DNA of 64,000 nt from Megaera polyxenophila (GTDB lineage Bacteria; Pseudomonadota; Alphaproteobacteria; Rickettsiales; Rickettsiaceae). Under the pieces are notes generated by a model. The model was not told the origin of the DNA and did no database searches. It was given only the letters and a program-made list of their open reading frames with translations. Numbering within the stretch: position 1 is the stretch's first letter; each line of letters begins with the position of its first letter. The position numbers were made by a program, and so were the translations under genes. Of this stretch, positions 56,428-64,000 are shown piece after piece. The stretch covers positions 930,001-994,000 of the forward strand of contig NZ_CP104166.1 of assembly GCF_029982035.1 (NCBI RefSeq), in the 5' to 3' direction.

Positions 56428-56990
56428 CTAAGGTAAATCTCTATAAGCTTGATTCAGTATATCTGAAATTGTATCATGACGGCTCCATCCTGTATGATCT
56501 GCTTTTCTTACAACTTTGCGTAAACTTTCAATAAAATCTTCCACTTCTTCTATTGGGAATTGTTTCATCAGTTTTAGTGCATTATCAAACACAGATTCCA
56601 GGCTCAGGTAATATTGCTCATACATATCACCAGATTTGCATAAAAATCTGTACCACATTCAGTATAGTAAACCATTAAATCGATCAGACTGATTTTATTA
56701 CTCGTTGCTTTCTTATAGTCATTTAGTACTTTTTGAGCGTCTTTTATACTTATTTGTTGACCGTTTTTCCATGGTTCATTTTGTGCTAAGTATTTCTTAA
56801 TCAAGGATTTATATCGTTCCAATATTTGATTTTCACGTAAAAATCCAGCCTCAAGAAAATCTTTGTTTGATTTTGATAACGAATATAGCTCAGAGATTAA
56901 TCCCAATAGATCATTTTCAGAACATTTTTCAGGAGTTTTCTTGATTTTAAACCAATTACTGCTTTTTGACTTTAGTGTATCGCCATTCAT
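56428..56990 (-). pseudogene. DUF6155-like protein, frameshifted
   Basis: The N-terminal half (56990-56604) has LLGLISELYSLSKSNKDFLE, DAQKVLNDYKKAT and LIDLMVYYTECGTDFYA. The C-terminal half (56628-56428) has MYEQYYLSLESVFDNALKLM and DHTGWSRHDTISDIL. One lost A near 56634 (GCAAATCTGG) splits an otherwise continuous about 185-residue protein. The pattern resembles DUF6155 from memory. It is probably co-transcribed with the primase-helicase, so its loss could impair that system. Confidence 0.6.
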
Positions 56991-57245
56991 GGATTATATT
57001 ATTTTGTTTATGTGAATATTTTTTAATGCAACCTTTCAATGGAGTTTAGTAAATCTTTTAAAGTGCTGCAAGTGGGTAGAACGCTATTTTAGCAGAAAAC
57101 CATTATACTAGCTACGCTTAAGACTGCATTTAACTGGAAATAATAGCCAATAGTTATATTATCCTTGATGATATTATTGATTATGAAAAGCATTTAAGCT
57201 TTCGGCTCTATACCATGAAGCACTTTCATGAACGGAGAAAACCCT
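56991..57245. other. intergenic, nothing recognised
   Basis: No gene. Likely holds the promoter of the minus-strand operon, not identified. Confidence 0.3.
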
Positions 57246-57589
57246 TGCTATGCTAAAAGAAGCAATGAACTGCTGCTCTAAAGCTATTGTTATCGACAAA
57301 GAGCAGAATTATGTTCTAACCAAACTGATTTTATGGTATAGTAACTTCAGGTTCCAGAAGAAAAAAAGCGGTTAGTGGAACAGTGGATTGTAGATAATTT
57401 ACCCAAAAACAAGGCAGATAATATTATGAAAACCACTGCAGATTCATATATTGAAGAAGGCTTTAACAAGGGCATACTTTAAAGGAATGGAAAAAGGTAT
57501 TGAGAAAATAGCCCGGAACATGCTAAACCAAAAGCTGTACGATAAGCTTGTTTCTTCTGTAACGGGCCTAAGTTTAGAGGAAGGATAAA
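57246..57589 (+). pseudogene. Rpn/PD-(D/E)XK transposase-like C-terminal remnant
   Basis: Pieces in different frames: AIVIDKEQNYVLTKLILWYS, then VEQWIVDNLPKNKADNIMKT with SYIEEGFNKG, and MEKGIEKIARNMLNQKLYDK with SSVTGLSLEEG. This is the typical end of Rpn recombination-promoting nucleases, with two frameshifts and no catalytic N-terminus. Confidence 0.7.
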
Positions 57590-57591
57590 AA

Positions 57592-57956
57592 CTAAAAAAC
57601 GCAAATATACTGAACAAAAAATCCTGCATGATCTTGAGTACCTTAAGCAAAATTATAAATCCAATGAAGTACAGAAACTTTTAAATAATAGTAAAATTAA
57701 AAGAGAAGTATCCCAGGAATTGAAAGTATCCGAGTATGTTTTAAATAACTGTATAAAGCATTATAAACTTTATGATATAAACAAAAAGGGTCAAAGGCCA
57801 TTAGATAAAAACAGTATAGGAAACGAGAAACCAAAGAAGCTATCGGTTGATAATTCCATCTTTCAAGAAATTGAAGACCATGTAGAGAGATTTAAAAATA
57901 TTAGCTGGAAAGAAGGAAGAAATAATATTAAAAGAGTTCAGAGATCCATATAATTG
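57592..57956 (+). pseudogene. HTH-family fragment without start
   Basis: Open from KTKKRKYTEQKILHDL to the stop at about 57956 but without an initiation codon before 57717. NEVQKLLNNSKIKREVSQEL and YVLNNCIKHYKLYD resemble the HTH of 15957-16537. The C-terminal part is charged. Probably the 3' part of a larger gene of that family. Confidence 0.45.
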
Positions 57957-58195
57957 TCAACAGCAACATATTTCAGGAAAGTATATAATTGTCGCTAACC
58001 GTGCCCAATACTATATGCCATAATCACTAATTAATTAAGGGCTTAAAATCCATAAACAAAAAAGAAATTATTGCCTGTATTAAACAATACAAATTAAAAT
58101 AACGGGTAATCTCAACAATTATTTAATAAACAGTTGAAAAGTAGCCTAAATAACTGTTTTAATTAAAGTATGTTTAAAAATAACCATTAATCTTA
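57957..58195. other. intergenic before the MFS gene
   Basis: No gene. AT-rich; promoter not resolved. Confidence 0.3.
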
Positions 58196-59500
58196 ATGAA
58201 AGTAGCAGAACAGAAAAGCCTTACAAGAGAACAGAAAGAAGCTGTAGGTTTGTTATCCATAGGCACGTTTCTCGAGTATTTTGACCTCATGTTGTATGTT
58301 CACATGGCGGTATTACTTAATGAGTTGTTTTTTCCTAAAACTGATCCTTTTACTGCATCTTTATTATCGGCATTTTCTTTTTGTTCCATCTTTGTTTTTA
58401 GACCGTTTGGGGCTTTGATATTTGGCTATATTGGTGATAATGTAGGTCGCAAGGCCACAGTTATAATAACCACTTTTCTGATGTCTATATCATGCGTAGT
58501 AATGGCTACTTTGCCTACTTATGCACAAGTAGGCATAACAGCATCTTGGGTTGTTACTATTTGTCGGATGATTCAAGGCATGTCTTCTATGGGAGAGATA
58601 GTAGGGGCAGAAATATATCTAACCGAGGTTGTAAAACCGCCACTGCAATATCCAGTTGTAATGATGATCGCTGTTGCTTCTATTCTAGGAGGCGTCTTTG
58701 CTTTAGCACTGGCTTCTCTTTTTACGAGTTACGGATTCAATTGGCGATATGCTTTTTGGGTAGGTACTGTAATAGCTTTAGTGGGCGCATTAGCAAGAAC
58801 TACATTAAAAGAAACCGTAGATTTTGCCGATGCTAAACGTAGAATGGAAATAACTTTACAAAAAGATTTAACAAACGAAATATTAAAGAACAATTATCTT
58901 TACCAACAAAAGGGCAATAAAATAACTTTGCTATCTTTATTTTTTATCCAGTGCGGATGGCCAGTATGTTTTTACTTTACATATATTTATTGTGGTAATT
59001 TTTTAAAACAGAACTTAGGATTCACGCCTGATGAGGTGATACATCAGAACTTTATTATTTCGATCATTGCATTAACTGGTTACATTATCATAACCTGGCT
59101 ATCTTATAGGATACATCCTCTAAAAATATTACAGTTTAAGTTATGGGTATTTTTTCCATTTGCACTAATTACCCCATATTTATTAGATAATATAGATAAT
59201 CATATACAATTATTTTGTATTCAAGCATTCTTTGTACTATTTGTTCTCAGTACTAATCCTGCTACGCCGGTTTTTTATACTCATATTCCTATTTTTAAGC
59301 GCTTCACTTTCGGGAGTTTTATATATGCCCTATCAAGAGCTATAATGCATATAACAACCTCTTTTGGACTTGTTTATCTAGAGAAATATTTTGGTCACTG
59401 GGGTATTGCAATCCTGATGATACCTATGAGTATAGCATTTGGTTTTGGGTTGTTTCATTTTAAGAAATTAGAGATAACAGCGGGGAGGTATGATCATTAA
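58196..59500 (+). CDS. MFS transporter of the ProP group
   Basis: 434 residues with 12 predicted membrane helices. The metabolite:H+ symporter signatures are GTFLEYFDLMLYVHMAVLL at the start, GYIGDNVGRKATVIITTFLM in loop 2-3 and CRMIQGMSSMGEIVGAEIYL. In Rickettsia many ProP paralogues import compatible solutes or host metabolites; this substrate is unknown. The 3' end overlaps the convergent SpoT-like gene by 41 bases. Confidence 0.88.
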   Translation: MKVAEQKSLTREQKEAVGLLSIGTFLEYFDLMLYVHMAVLLNELFFPKTDPFTASLLSAFSFCSIFVFRPFGALIFGYIGDNVGRKATVIITTFLMSISCVVMATLPTYAQVGITASWVVTICRMIQGMSSMGEIVGAEIYLTEVVKPPLQYPVVMMIAVASILGGVFALALASLFTSYGFNWRYAFWVGTVIALVGALARTTLKETVDFADAKRRMEITLQKDLTNEILKNNYLYQQKGNKITLLSLFFIQCGWPVCFYFTYIYCGNFLKQNLGFTPDEVIHQNFIISIIALTGYIIITWLSYRIHPLKILQFKLWVFFPFALITPYLLDNIDNHIQLFCIQAFFVLFVLSTNPATPVFYTHIPIFKRFTFGSFIYALSRAIMHITTSFGLVYLEKYFGHWGIAILMIPMSIAFGFGLFHFKKLEITAGRYDH

Positions 59501-60125
59501 AAGAAAATATAGACTTTTTTTTGTAGGGCTTGTTTTTCTGTTTGGAATCATAGTACATACAGCTTTCGGTCAACTGTTGTTCTATTTCTAATAATCCAAG
59601 ATACATCGAACCAGCTATAAAGTTTGTTAAAGTTTCAGCAATAATTTTTTCTATTTTTTGAGTGCTCATGCTTTCTATAGTTTGAATGTTATGCAACCTA
59701 TCAATTAACTTAATTAACAACACTTCCTTATCACCGTTTTTATAAGTACTATTAATTATTTCTTCTACAGTTAATTTTGTTCCATCAGGCCTATCACGAG
59801 TAAGTCTATCAACCATTTCAGCTATTCTCTGCCCAAAAGTATTCTGTATCATCCTTACAGTAACTTCCGTATCTTCAATAATATCATGTAATATACTAGC
59901 GGTTATTACATCAGTTTTTAAATTATAATCGGATATCATATAAGCAACTTCTAAGGGATGAGTATAAAATGGTTCTCCACTTTTTCTCAACTGCTCATCA
60001 TGATATTTTTTAGCAAAGTAAATAGCTTTATTGATCAAATTAAAGTCCAGTACATTTTTAGTATCTAATGACTTTAGTTTTGCTATTAATCTTATTGAAT
60101 ATTTACAAGGCTCTGAATAATCCAT
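59460..60125 (-). CDS. SpoT-like HD-domain ppGpp hydrolase
   Basis: 221 residues. The HD hydrolase is complete: FYTHPLEVAYMI (His), SILHDIIEDTEV (HD) and LIKLIDRLHNIQT (DR...N). The synthetase and regulatory domains are absent, as in the split small SpoT proteins of Rickettsia. It should degrade (p)ppGpp or a related alarmone. The N-terminus MDYSEPCKYS lacks added domains. Intact; overlaps the MFS gene end. Confidence 0.88.
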   Translation of the reverse strand: MDYSEPCKYSIRLIAKLKSLDTKNVLDFNLINKAIYFAKKYHDEQLRKSGEPFYTHPLEVAYMISDYNLKTDVITASILHDIIEDTEVTVRMIQNTFGQRIAEMVDRLTRDRPDGTKLTVEEIINSTYKNGDKEVLLIKLIDRLHNIQTIESMSTQKIEKIIAETLTNFIAGSMYLGLLEIEQQLTESCMYYDSKQKNKPYKKKSIFSFNDHTSPLLSLIS

Positions 60126-60297
60126 AAATAATGTTACTTAATATTAATTAAATATCTTATTATTCTTTTCAATGAATAACAATTAATTTTGTTAGTTAAT
60201 ACATTTTTAACTTGTAGAATTTATAATCTTTACTTATGTTGCCTCAAGTTTTGTAATAACTAATACACAAATCATTATATATGAGATGAGGATTGTT
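60126..60297. other. intergenic
   Basis: No gene seen. Confidence 0.3.
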
Positions 60298-60435
60298 TTG
60301 GAAAATAATATAATCAAAGACATTATTAAAACTCTTTCACAATTTGGAGAAGTAAACTATAGAATGACCACAGATGGTGTTGAGTTTTACAGAGCTGATA
60401 AGTTATTTGGTAAATTATATAATGAACAGTTGTAA
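60298..60435 (+). pseudogene. 5' fragment of an unknown gene
   Basis: TTG start with GAGG upstream; it encodes 45 residues (MENNIIKDIIKTLSQFGEVN, then DGVEFYRADKLFGK). It runs into the end of the IS701/IS4 element, so the 3' part is lost. Not recognised. Confidence 0.35.
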
Positions 60436-61226
60436 ATACCACAAGTTTGCTTTAATTCTCGATGATAAACCTCTATAGACCAACGTGCTTCAACAATTTT
60501 CTTTATTTGCTCACGTGTTGGATTTGCCATTTTGGTTGTTATGTAATCAATACAGCCATTTTTTGCCACAAACTTAAATACCTTAACCCAACCGTATCCA
60601 CGTAGGTGAATTCTTAGCCCCTCATCCGGAATCTCCAAACTTTCCAAGCTAACATTACGATTAACTTTCCTATTTTTCCTTAAGTTGGTAACCCATATCC
60701 AACCTAAATCACGTATATGTTTCAAGTTCTCTAAGCTGCTATACCAAGCATCCATTACTACAGCCTCAGGGTTGATACTTCTTTCCTTAGCCAAACTAAG
60801 CATATCACAAAAATGATCATTCTTCGTTTTTCCGTCGGTTTCTTTATCATAAACCCTATAATCTACAGGGATAGATTGGTCAGTCTTCGTATCATAATGC
60901 AGCAGATTTACCATCCCTATACCGGGAATAAAATCATGGACAGCGCCAGAATATTGATAATGCACAAGTTCGATCTTTTTGCTATATTGCTTTGATATCA
61001 AAGTATCATCACCTACCAATAAACAAGGAGAATCCTGATCAATATATTTCGATATCTCTTTATAAATCTCACTAGGGCGGAAATTCTGGCTATTTAACCA
61101 CCGACTTGCACTATCATGAGATAGTTTAACAGGACTTACTTCCGACAAGGCTTTACCGCTATATCTTACGCTACTCGCTTGTAAAAATGATTTGTATAAC
61201 CCTTTGTTGCACTTCGATCTTGCCAT
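60387..61226 (-). pseudogene. IS701/IS4-type transposase, C-terminally truncated
   Basis: 279 residues. DDE features: CLLVGDDTLISKQYSKKIEL, AVVMDAWYSSLENLK and the YREK box WSIEVYHRELKQTCG. Normal members continue for 50 or more residues after TCG; here the frame runs into unrelated sequence (YNLPNNLSAL) overlapping the fragment at 60298-60435. The left terminal repeat is not found. Probably inactive. Confidence 0.75.
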
Positions 61227-61329
61227 TCCTTGCTAAAAATATTTTTTCTCTAATTTATCATATTTTCTCCCAACTGCGAAACTCCTGAGTAATAAAAATG
61301 GCTAACTAATCAGATAGAGAAAACATTTT

Positions 61330-61659
61330 ATGAATAATATTAAACCAAAGCAGTCCATGGCTACTTATTGTGCGCCTTCTACCATAATTATTGTATTAAG
61401 CATCTTTGTTATTATTATTATATGTAATACTACTAATTTTATTTCCACGATTACAAGTGCGGTTGTAGGTGCTGGAGCAGCGTTTTGTTTTAATGTTTAT
61501 GCATCAAGAAAAGAGCATAAATTAAGAAATATAGCAGCTTTAAAAGAAACGAAATATATTCTTGAGATAATTTTAAAACAAAATCAAATGATAAATTGGC
61601 TGACATGCAATTTTACTAAGTGCGAAACTCCTATTAATTTCAGCATATCAACTATCTAG
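61330..61659 (+). CDS. small membrane protein, hypothetical
   Basis: 109 residues. Two adjacent hydrophobic helices (TIIIVLSIFVIIIICN and ISTITSAVVGAGAAFCFNVY) are followed by a basic helical tail (ASRKEHKLRNIAALKETKYI). Not recognised. The end TPINFSISTI looks arbitrary, so it may be cut short. Confidence 0.4.
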   Translation: MNNIKPKQSMATYCAPSTIIIVLSIFVIIIICNTTNFISTITSAVVGAGAAFCFNVYASRKEHKLRNIAALKETKYILEIILKQNQMINWLTCNFTKCETPINFSISTI

Positions 61660-61989
61660 CGCTTACCCAGCTTGTATGGCTACTAGGAGAATAATAATCT
61701 GCTTACGCATTTTATCTCGTGCTTTCACACTTTGCTACATTGTCCTGTCCGCTCTCCTAAGAAACACTAGCTTGAACCATTTGTTTTTCTATCTTTTCCA
61801 ACACATCATATCCAAGACTTTTAGCCATTTTTTGTAATTTCCACACCAGTATAAGAAACGATGAAGGTTAAGCTATTGCTAAGTGGAGCAGTGACACTCA
61901 ATCATCAGGATAAAAAAAATGGTGCTGATTGAAAAAACTCAATAAATTAGTAGAATATTTTTTAAGTAACTGGATAATAAATAAAACCA
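61660..61989. other. intergenic, debris
   Basis: A minus-strand 24-codon piece (MAKSLGYDVLEKIEKQMVQA) near 61755-61830 may be gene residue. Nothing else is seen. Confidence 0.3.
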
Positions 61990-62140
61990 ATGGTCAAAAA
62001 ATCTAATTCTCAACAAATTTGGATAAAGGCTAAAAGAAAATACCATCTTTCTGAGACAACAATTCAAATGGCAAAGTAAGGTGGCCCAATTTGTCTAGAC
62101 TAAAAATCAGAAATTATGAGATATAATTTGCGTTATAATA

Positions 62141-62983
62141 TTAGCCAATAATTTTTGTTAAATACACCTGTTCTGGAGTTAAATATTCCAAGGATTGGTG
62201 CATCCTTTTACTATTATAAAAAGTTATGTAATCTGTTATAGCATTTTTTACCTCCTTGACAGTATTTAAAATTATCAAATATATTTTTTCTTGTTTTAAT
62301 GAACGCCAAAATCTTTCAATAAATACATTATCTAAAGCCCTACCTTTACCGTCCATGCTAATCTTGATTTCACGTTTAACAAGTTCGTAGATGAAATTTT
62401 TTGACGTAAATTGAGAACCTTGATCGGTATTAAAAACCTCAGGTTGACCGTGCTTTTCTAGGGCTTCTTCTAGTGCGTCGATGCAAAAATCACTTTCTAA
62501 GCTAATAGAAACCTTCCAGCTCAGAATATAACGGCTAAACCAATCAATAATGGCTACTAGATATACAAATCCTTGTGCCATTCTAATATAAGTTATATCG
62601 GTGCTCCATACCTGATTTGTCTTAGTAATTTCAACGCCTTTTAAAAGATAAGGATATACCTTATGAGCTTGGTTGCGCTTGCTTAAATTCATTTTAGGAT
62701 AAATGGCTTCTATTGACATTATTCCGTAATAACGACTTACCGCTTTGCGACCAATAACAATTCCAAACGGTACAAGATGCTTGGACATTCTTCTGGCCCC
62801 GAAATACGGATGCTCTGTATAGATTTCATCAATTACTTTCATTATTTCTAAGTCTCTTGTAGTTATTCCTTTTGCCTTGTAATAATAAGTAGATTTATTA
62901 ATTAAAAGTAGATCGCATTGCCTAACAATGCTTAGATTTATACAATTATTATCAATCATACTTTTCCTAGTTTCCAAGTCCAA
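62141..62983 (-). CDS. IS3-family transposase OrfB
   Basis: 280 residues, retroviral-integrase-type DDE. HPYFGARRMSKHL at the N-terminus, then NQVWSTDITYIRMAQGFVYL (first D), VFNTDQGSQFTSKNF (second D) and RFWRSLKQEKIYL (E). It overlaps orfA by 17 bases. Joining the frames at the A9 run of orfA needs a net +1 (or -2) shift, not the usual -1. OrfB may start internally or be made after slippage. Confidence 0.88.
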   Translation of the reverse strand: MDLETRKSMIDNNCINLSIVRQCDLLLINKSTYYYKAKGITTRDLEIMKVIDEIYTEHPYFGARRMSKHLVPFGIVIGRKAVSRYYGIMSIEAIYPKMNLSKRNQAHKVYPYLLKGVEITKTNQVWSTDITYIRMAQGFVYLVAIIDWFSRYILSWKVSISLESDFCIDALEEALEKHGQPEVFNTDQGSQFTSKNFIYELVKREIKISMDGKGRALDNVFIERFWRSLKQEKIYLIILNTVKEVKNAITDYITFYNSKRMHQSLEYLTPEQVYLTKIIG

Positions 62984-63266
62984 ACAATGTAGATTTTTTT
63001 TTCAGCCAGTCACGCTCAACGCTTAACTGTCCTATTTGTTCATATAATTGTTTTATCAAATCTTGATTGTCTGGATCTTTTGTTGCCGGCTTAACTTGAA
63101 AACCACTAACTAAATTTTCTATACCTCTTTTTTTCCATGCTTGTATTTGAGTTGCATGAACCCCGTACTTACTGCTTATTTGTGCTATTGTCATTTCAGC
63201 TTTTATTGCTTCTATAACAATTTTTGTTTTTTCCGTCGCACTATATTGCTTCGCTTTTTTAGACAT
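62967..63266 (-). CDS. IS3-family OrfA
   Basis: 99 residues. The HTH (MTIAQISSKYGVHATQIQAW) binds the element ends. A leucine-zipper-like tail (LIKQLYEQIGQLSVERDWLK) precedes the A9 run at about 62995-63003, where the frame to orfB is reached. Normal length for OrfA. Confidence 0.88.
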   Translation of the reverse strand: MSKKAKQYSATEKTKIVIEAIKAEMTIAQISSKYGVHATQIQAWKKRGIENLVSGFQVKPATKDPDNQDLIKQLYEQIGQLSVERDWLKKKSTLFGLGN

Positions 63267-63732
63267 ATAATTTCCATTTCCTTGTTGTGAAATTATATCT
63301 CATTCTTCATTTTTAGCAGTCCAGTTTTTGGGTACCATTATAAAGAGCTTGGGTTTAAATCCTAAAAAATTTGGTAGTATAGCCAACCACAAGCAAGAAA
63401 TATGGAAAGAGTCTTTAAGTGATTTTATCAAAACATTATATGAAAAAAGATTTGGTAATTCTGACAGTTAATTTTATTAACTAAATTCATTAATTAGAGC
63501 AACGTTAAAAACTGGAATTTTGGGATTTTAAAATATAATAAATAAACTGGACCTAAATTTGAGTTTTGATTCTACTTTCCTCACCTCAGCTTCATTGCCT
63601 TGGTTTTTGCTAAATTGTTTAAACTATTTTGTTAACATGTATCTTAAAAGTGCAAGCTAAGTTAGGGCTTGCAAAAACGTTTTCAGAGGAGTTAGCTTAC
63701 TTCTGAAAGCAGAAGAGGAAACTCTGATGTGT

Positions 63733-63824
63733 TATAGCTAAACCACTATAAATCAGTTATACCATATACTTTTTTTCAAATAGCGTATCCTATATATAGC
63801 TAAACTACTAATAAATCGGTTATA
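63733..63824 (+). repeat. two 30-base direct repeats
   Basis: TATAGCTAAACCACTATAAA followed by TCAGTTATA at 63733-63761 recurs at about 63795-63823 as TATAGCTAAACTACTAATAA followed by ATCGGTTATA. Spacing is about 62 bases. They lie upstream of an IS630-like start and may be its terminal or binding repeats. Confidence 0.55.
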
Positions 63825-63864
63825 ATATCATGTATTAAGGAAATAGATAATATATAAGGAGAAC

Positions 63865-63993
63865 ATAATATATTCAGTATACTTTAGAAAAAAAGTATTA
63901 GCAGTGAAAGAGAGGGAACAGTTAAGTTTTAGTGCAATATCAAAAAAGTTTAACATATGAAGGAATACAGTGATTATATGTATTTACATAGTG
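63865..63993 (+). pseudogene. N-terminal fragment of a second IS630-type transposase
   Basis: YSVYFRKKVLAVKEREQLSF followed by SAISKKFNI and an in-frame TGA at about 63957, then RNTVI. This matches the start of IS630-type OrfA proteins, differing from the four copies above. No ATG is present (ATA). The window ends soon after, so it is incomplete. Confidence 0.45.
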
Positions 63994-64000
63994 TATCTAA

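Larger units (their letters stand above)
62077..63341 (-). mobile_element. IS3-family element
   Basis: 1265 bp with imperfect inverted ends that share CTAAAAAT and ATGAGATATAATTT blocks. Flanked by AAAG at 62073-62076 and 63342-63345, the 4-bp duplication usual for several IS3 groups. Carries orfA and orfB. Confidence 0.88.
61990..63471 (+). pseudogene. conserved small protein split by IS3
   Basis: The 5' part (61990-62076) reads MVKKSNSQQIWIKAKRKYHL, then SETTIQMAK. The 3' part (63346-63471) reads SLGLNPKKFGSIANHKQEIW, then KESLSDFIKTLYEKRFGN. Joined at the 4-bp AAAG duplication they form one about 70-residue protein. I recall bacterial homologues with MAKELGLNPKK and ANHKQEPWK. Function unknown; inactivated by the insertion. 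Confidence 0.75.

Noticed and set aside
57444..57650. Minus-strand 68-residue ORF
   Set aside because: It is antisense to the Rpn remnant, whose plus-strand pieces match the family.
58492..58836. Plus-strand 114-residue ORF within the MFS gene
   Set aside because: Shadow frame of the transporter, rich in cysteine and serine, with no family features.
1..64000. CRISPR array or tRNA/rRNA genes
   Set aside because: No regularly spaced repeats, cas genes, tRNA cloverleaf or rRNA sequence were noticed by eye; the many repeats are transposon ends.

Overview
The window looks like the genome of an obligate host-associated alphaproteobacterium of the order Rickettsiales. The supports are a strongly AT-rich sequence, an rpmB-rpmE pair, a sodium/solute symporter fused to a histidine kinase, a ProP-type transporter beside a hydrolase-only SpoT protein, many half-decayed genes, and an extreme load of insertion sequences. 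No rRNA, tRNA or CRISPR array was seen. The genus is inferred from protein character only.

Layout. 1-5.4 kb: two inverted copies of an IS91-type element fused to each other, one of them hit by an IS630 element, then a RelBE toxin-antitoxin pair and a second IS630. 5.6-12 kb: a small hypothetical gene, a group II intron with its reverse transcriptase, a winged-helix gene, an IS5-type element, a third IS630 and an IS1182 remnant. 12-16.5 kb: VapBC, one member of an unrecognised family (GGCGM family), a third IS91 copy and two paired zinc-ribbon/HTH genes. 16.7-27.7 kb is the most chromosome-like stretch: a porin cut by a fourth IS91, an HU protein, the symporter-kinase, a GNAT acetyltransferase, a DEDDh exonuclease with a RecD2-type helicase, rpmB and a broken rpmE. 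27.7-39.4 kb is a transposon nest: IS256 holding IS982 and IS630; then an IS200; then an IS66 whose tnpC holds a 'recombinase in trio' (RIT) element, which itself holds another IS200.

40-52 kb: IS110, IS3 and IS982 debris around an ABC exporter, a broken DarB-like gene, two more GGCGM-family proteins, HU, a membrane protein, SSB, a GapR-type protein, a Pif1-like helicase fused to a WYL domain, and a nonsense-mutated tag glycosylase gene. 52.5-57 kb carries a likely DNA-conflict island: an N6-adenine methyltransferase, convergent with a large archaeo-eukaryotic primase/SF2 helicase protein of the TOTE type, preceded by a frameshifted DUF6155-like gene. 57-64 kb: an Rpn nuclease remnant, an HTH fragment, ProP, SpoT-like, an IS701/IS4-type transposase, and an IS3 inside a conserved small gene.

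At least ten IS families are present, and target duplications allow the order of several nested insertions to be read. The IS630, IS91 and two IS200 types are nearly identical between copies, so they moved recently. The primase/helicase with methyltransferase, the RIT element with a duplicated N-terminal domain in its first recombinase, and the GGCGM family are the most notable new biology.
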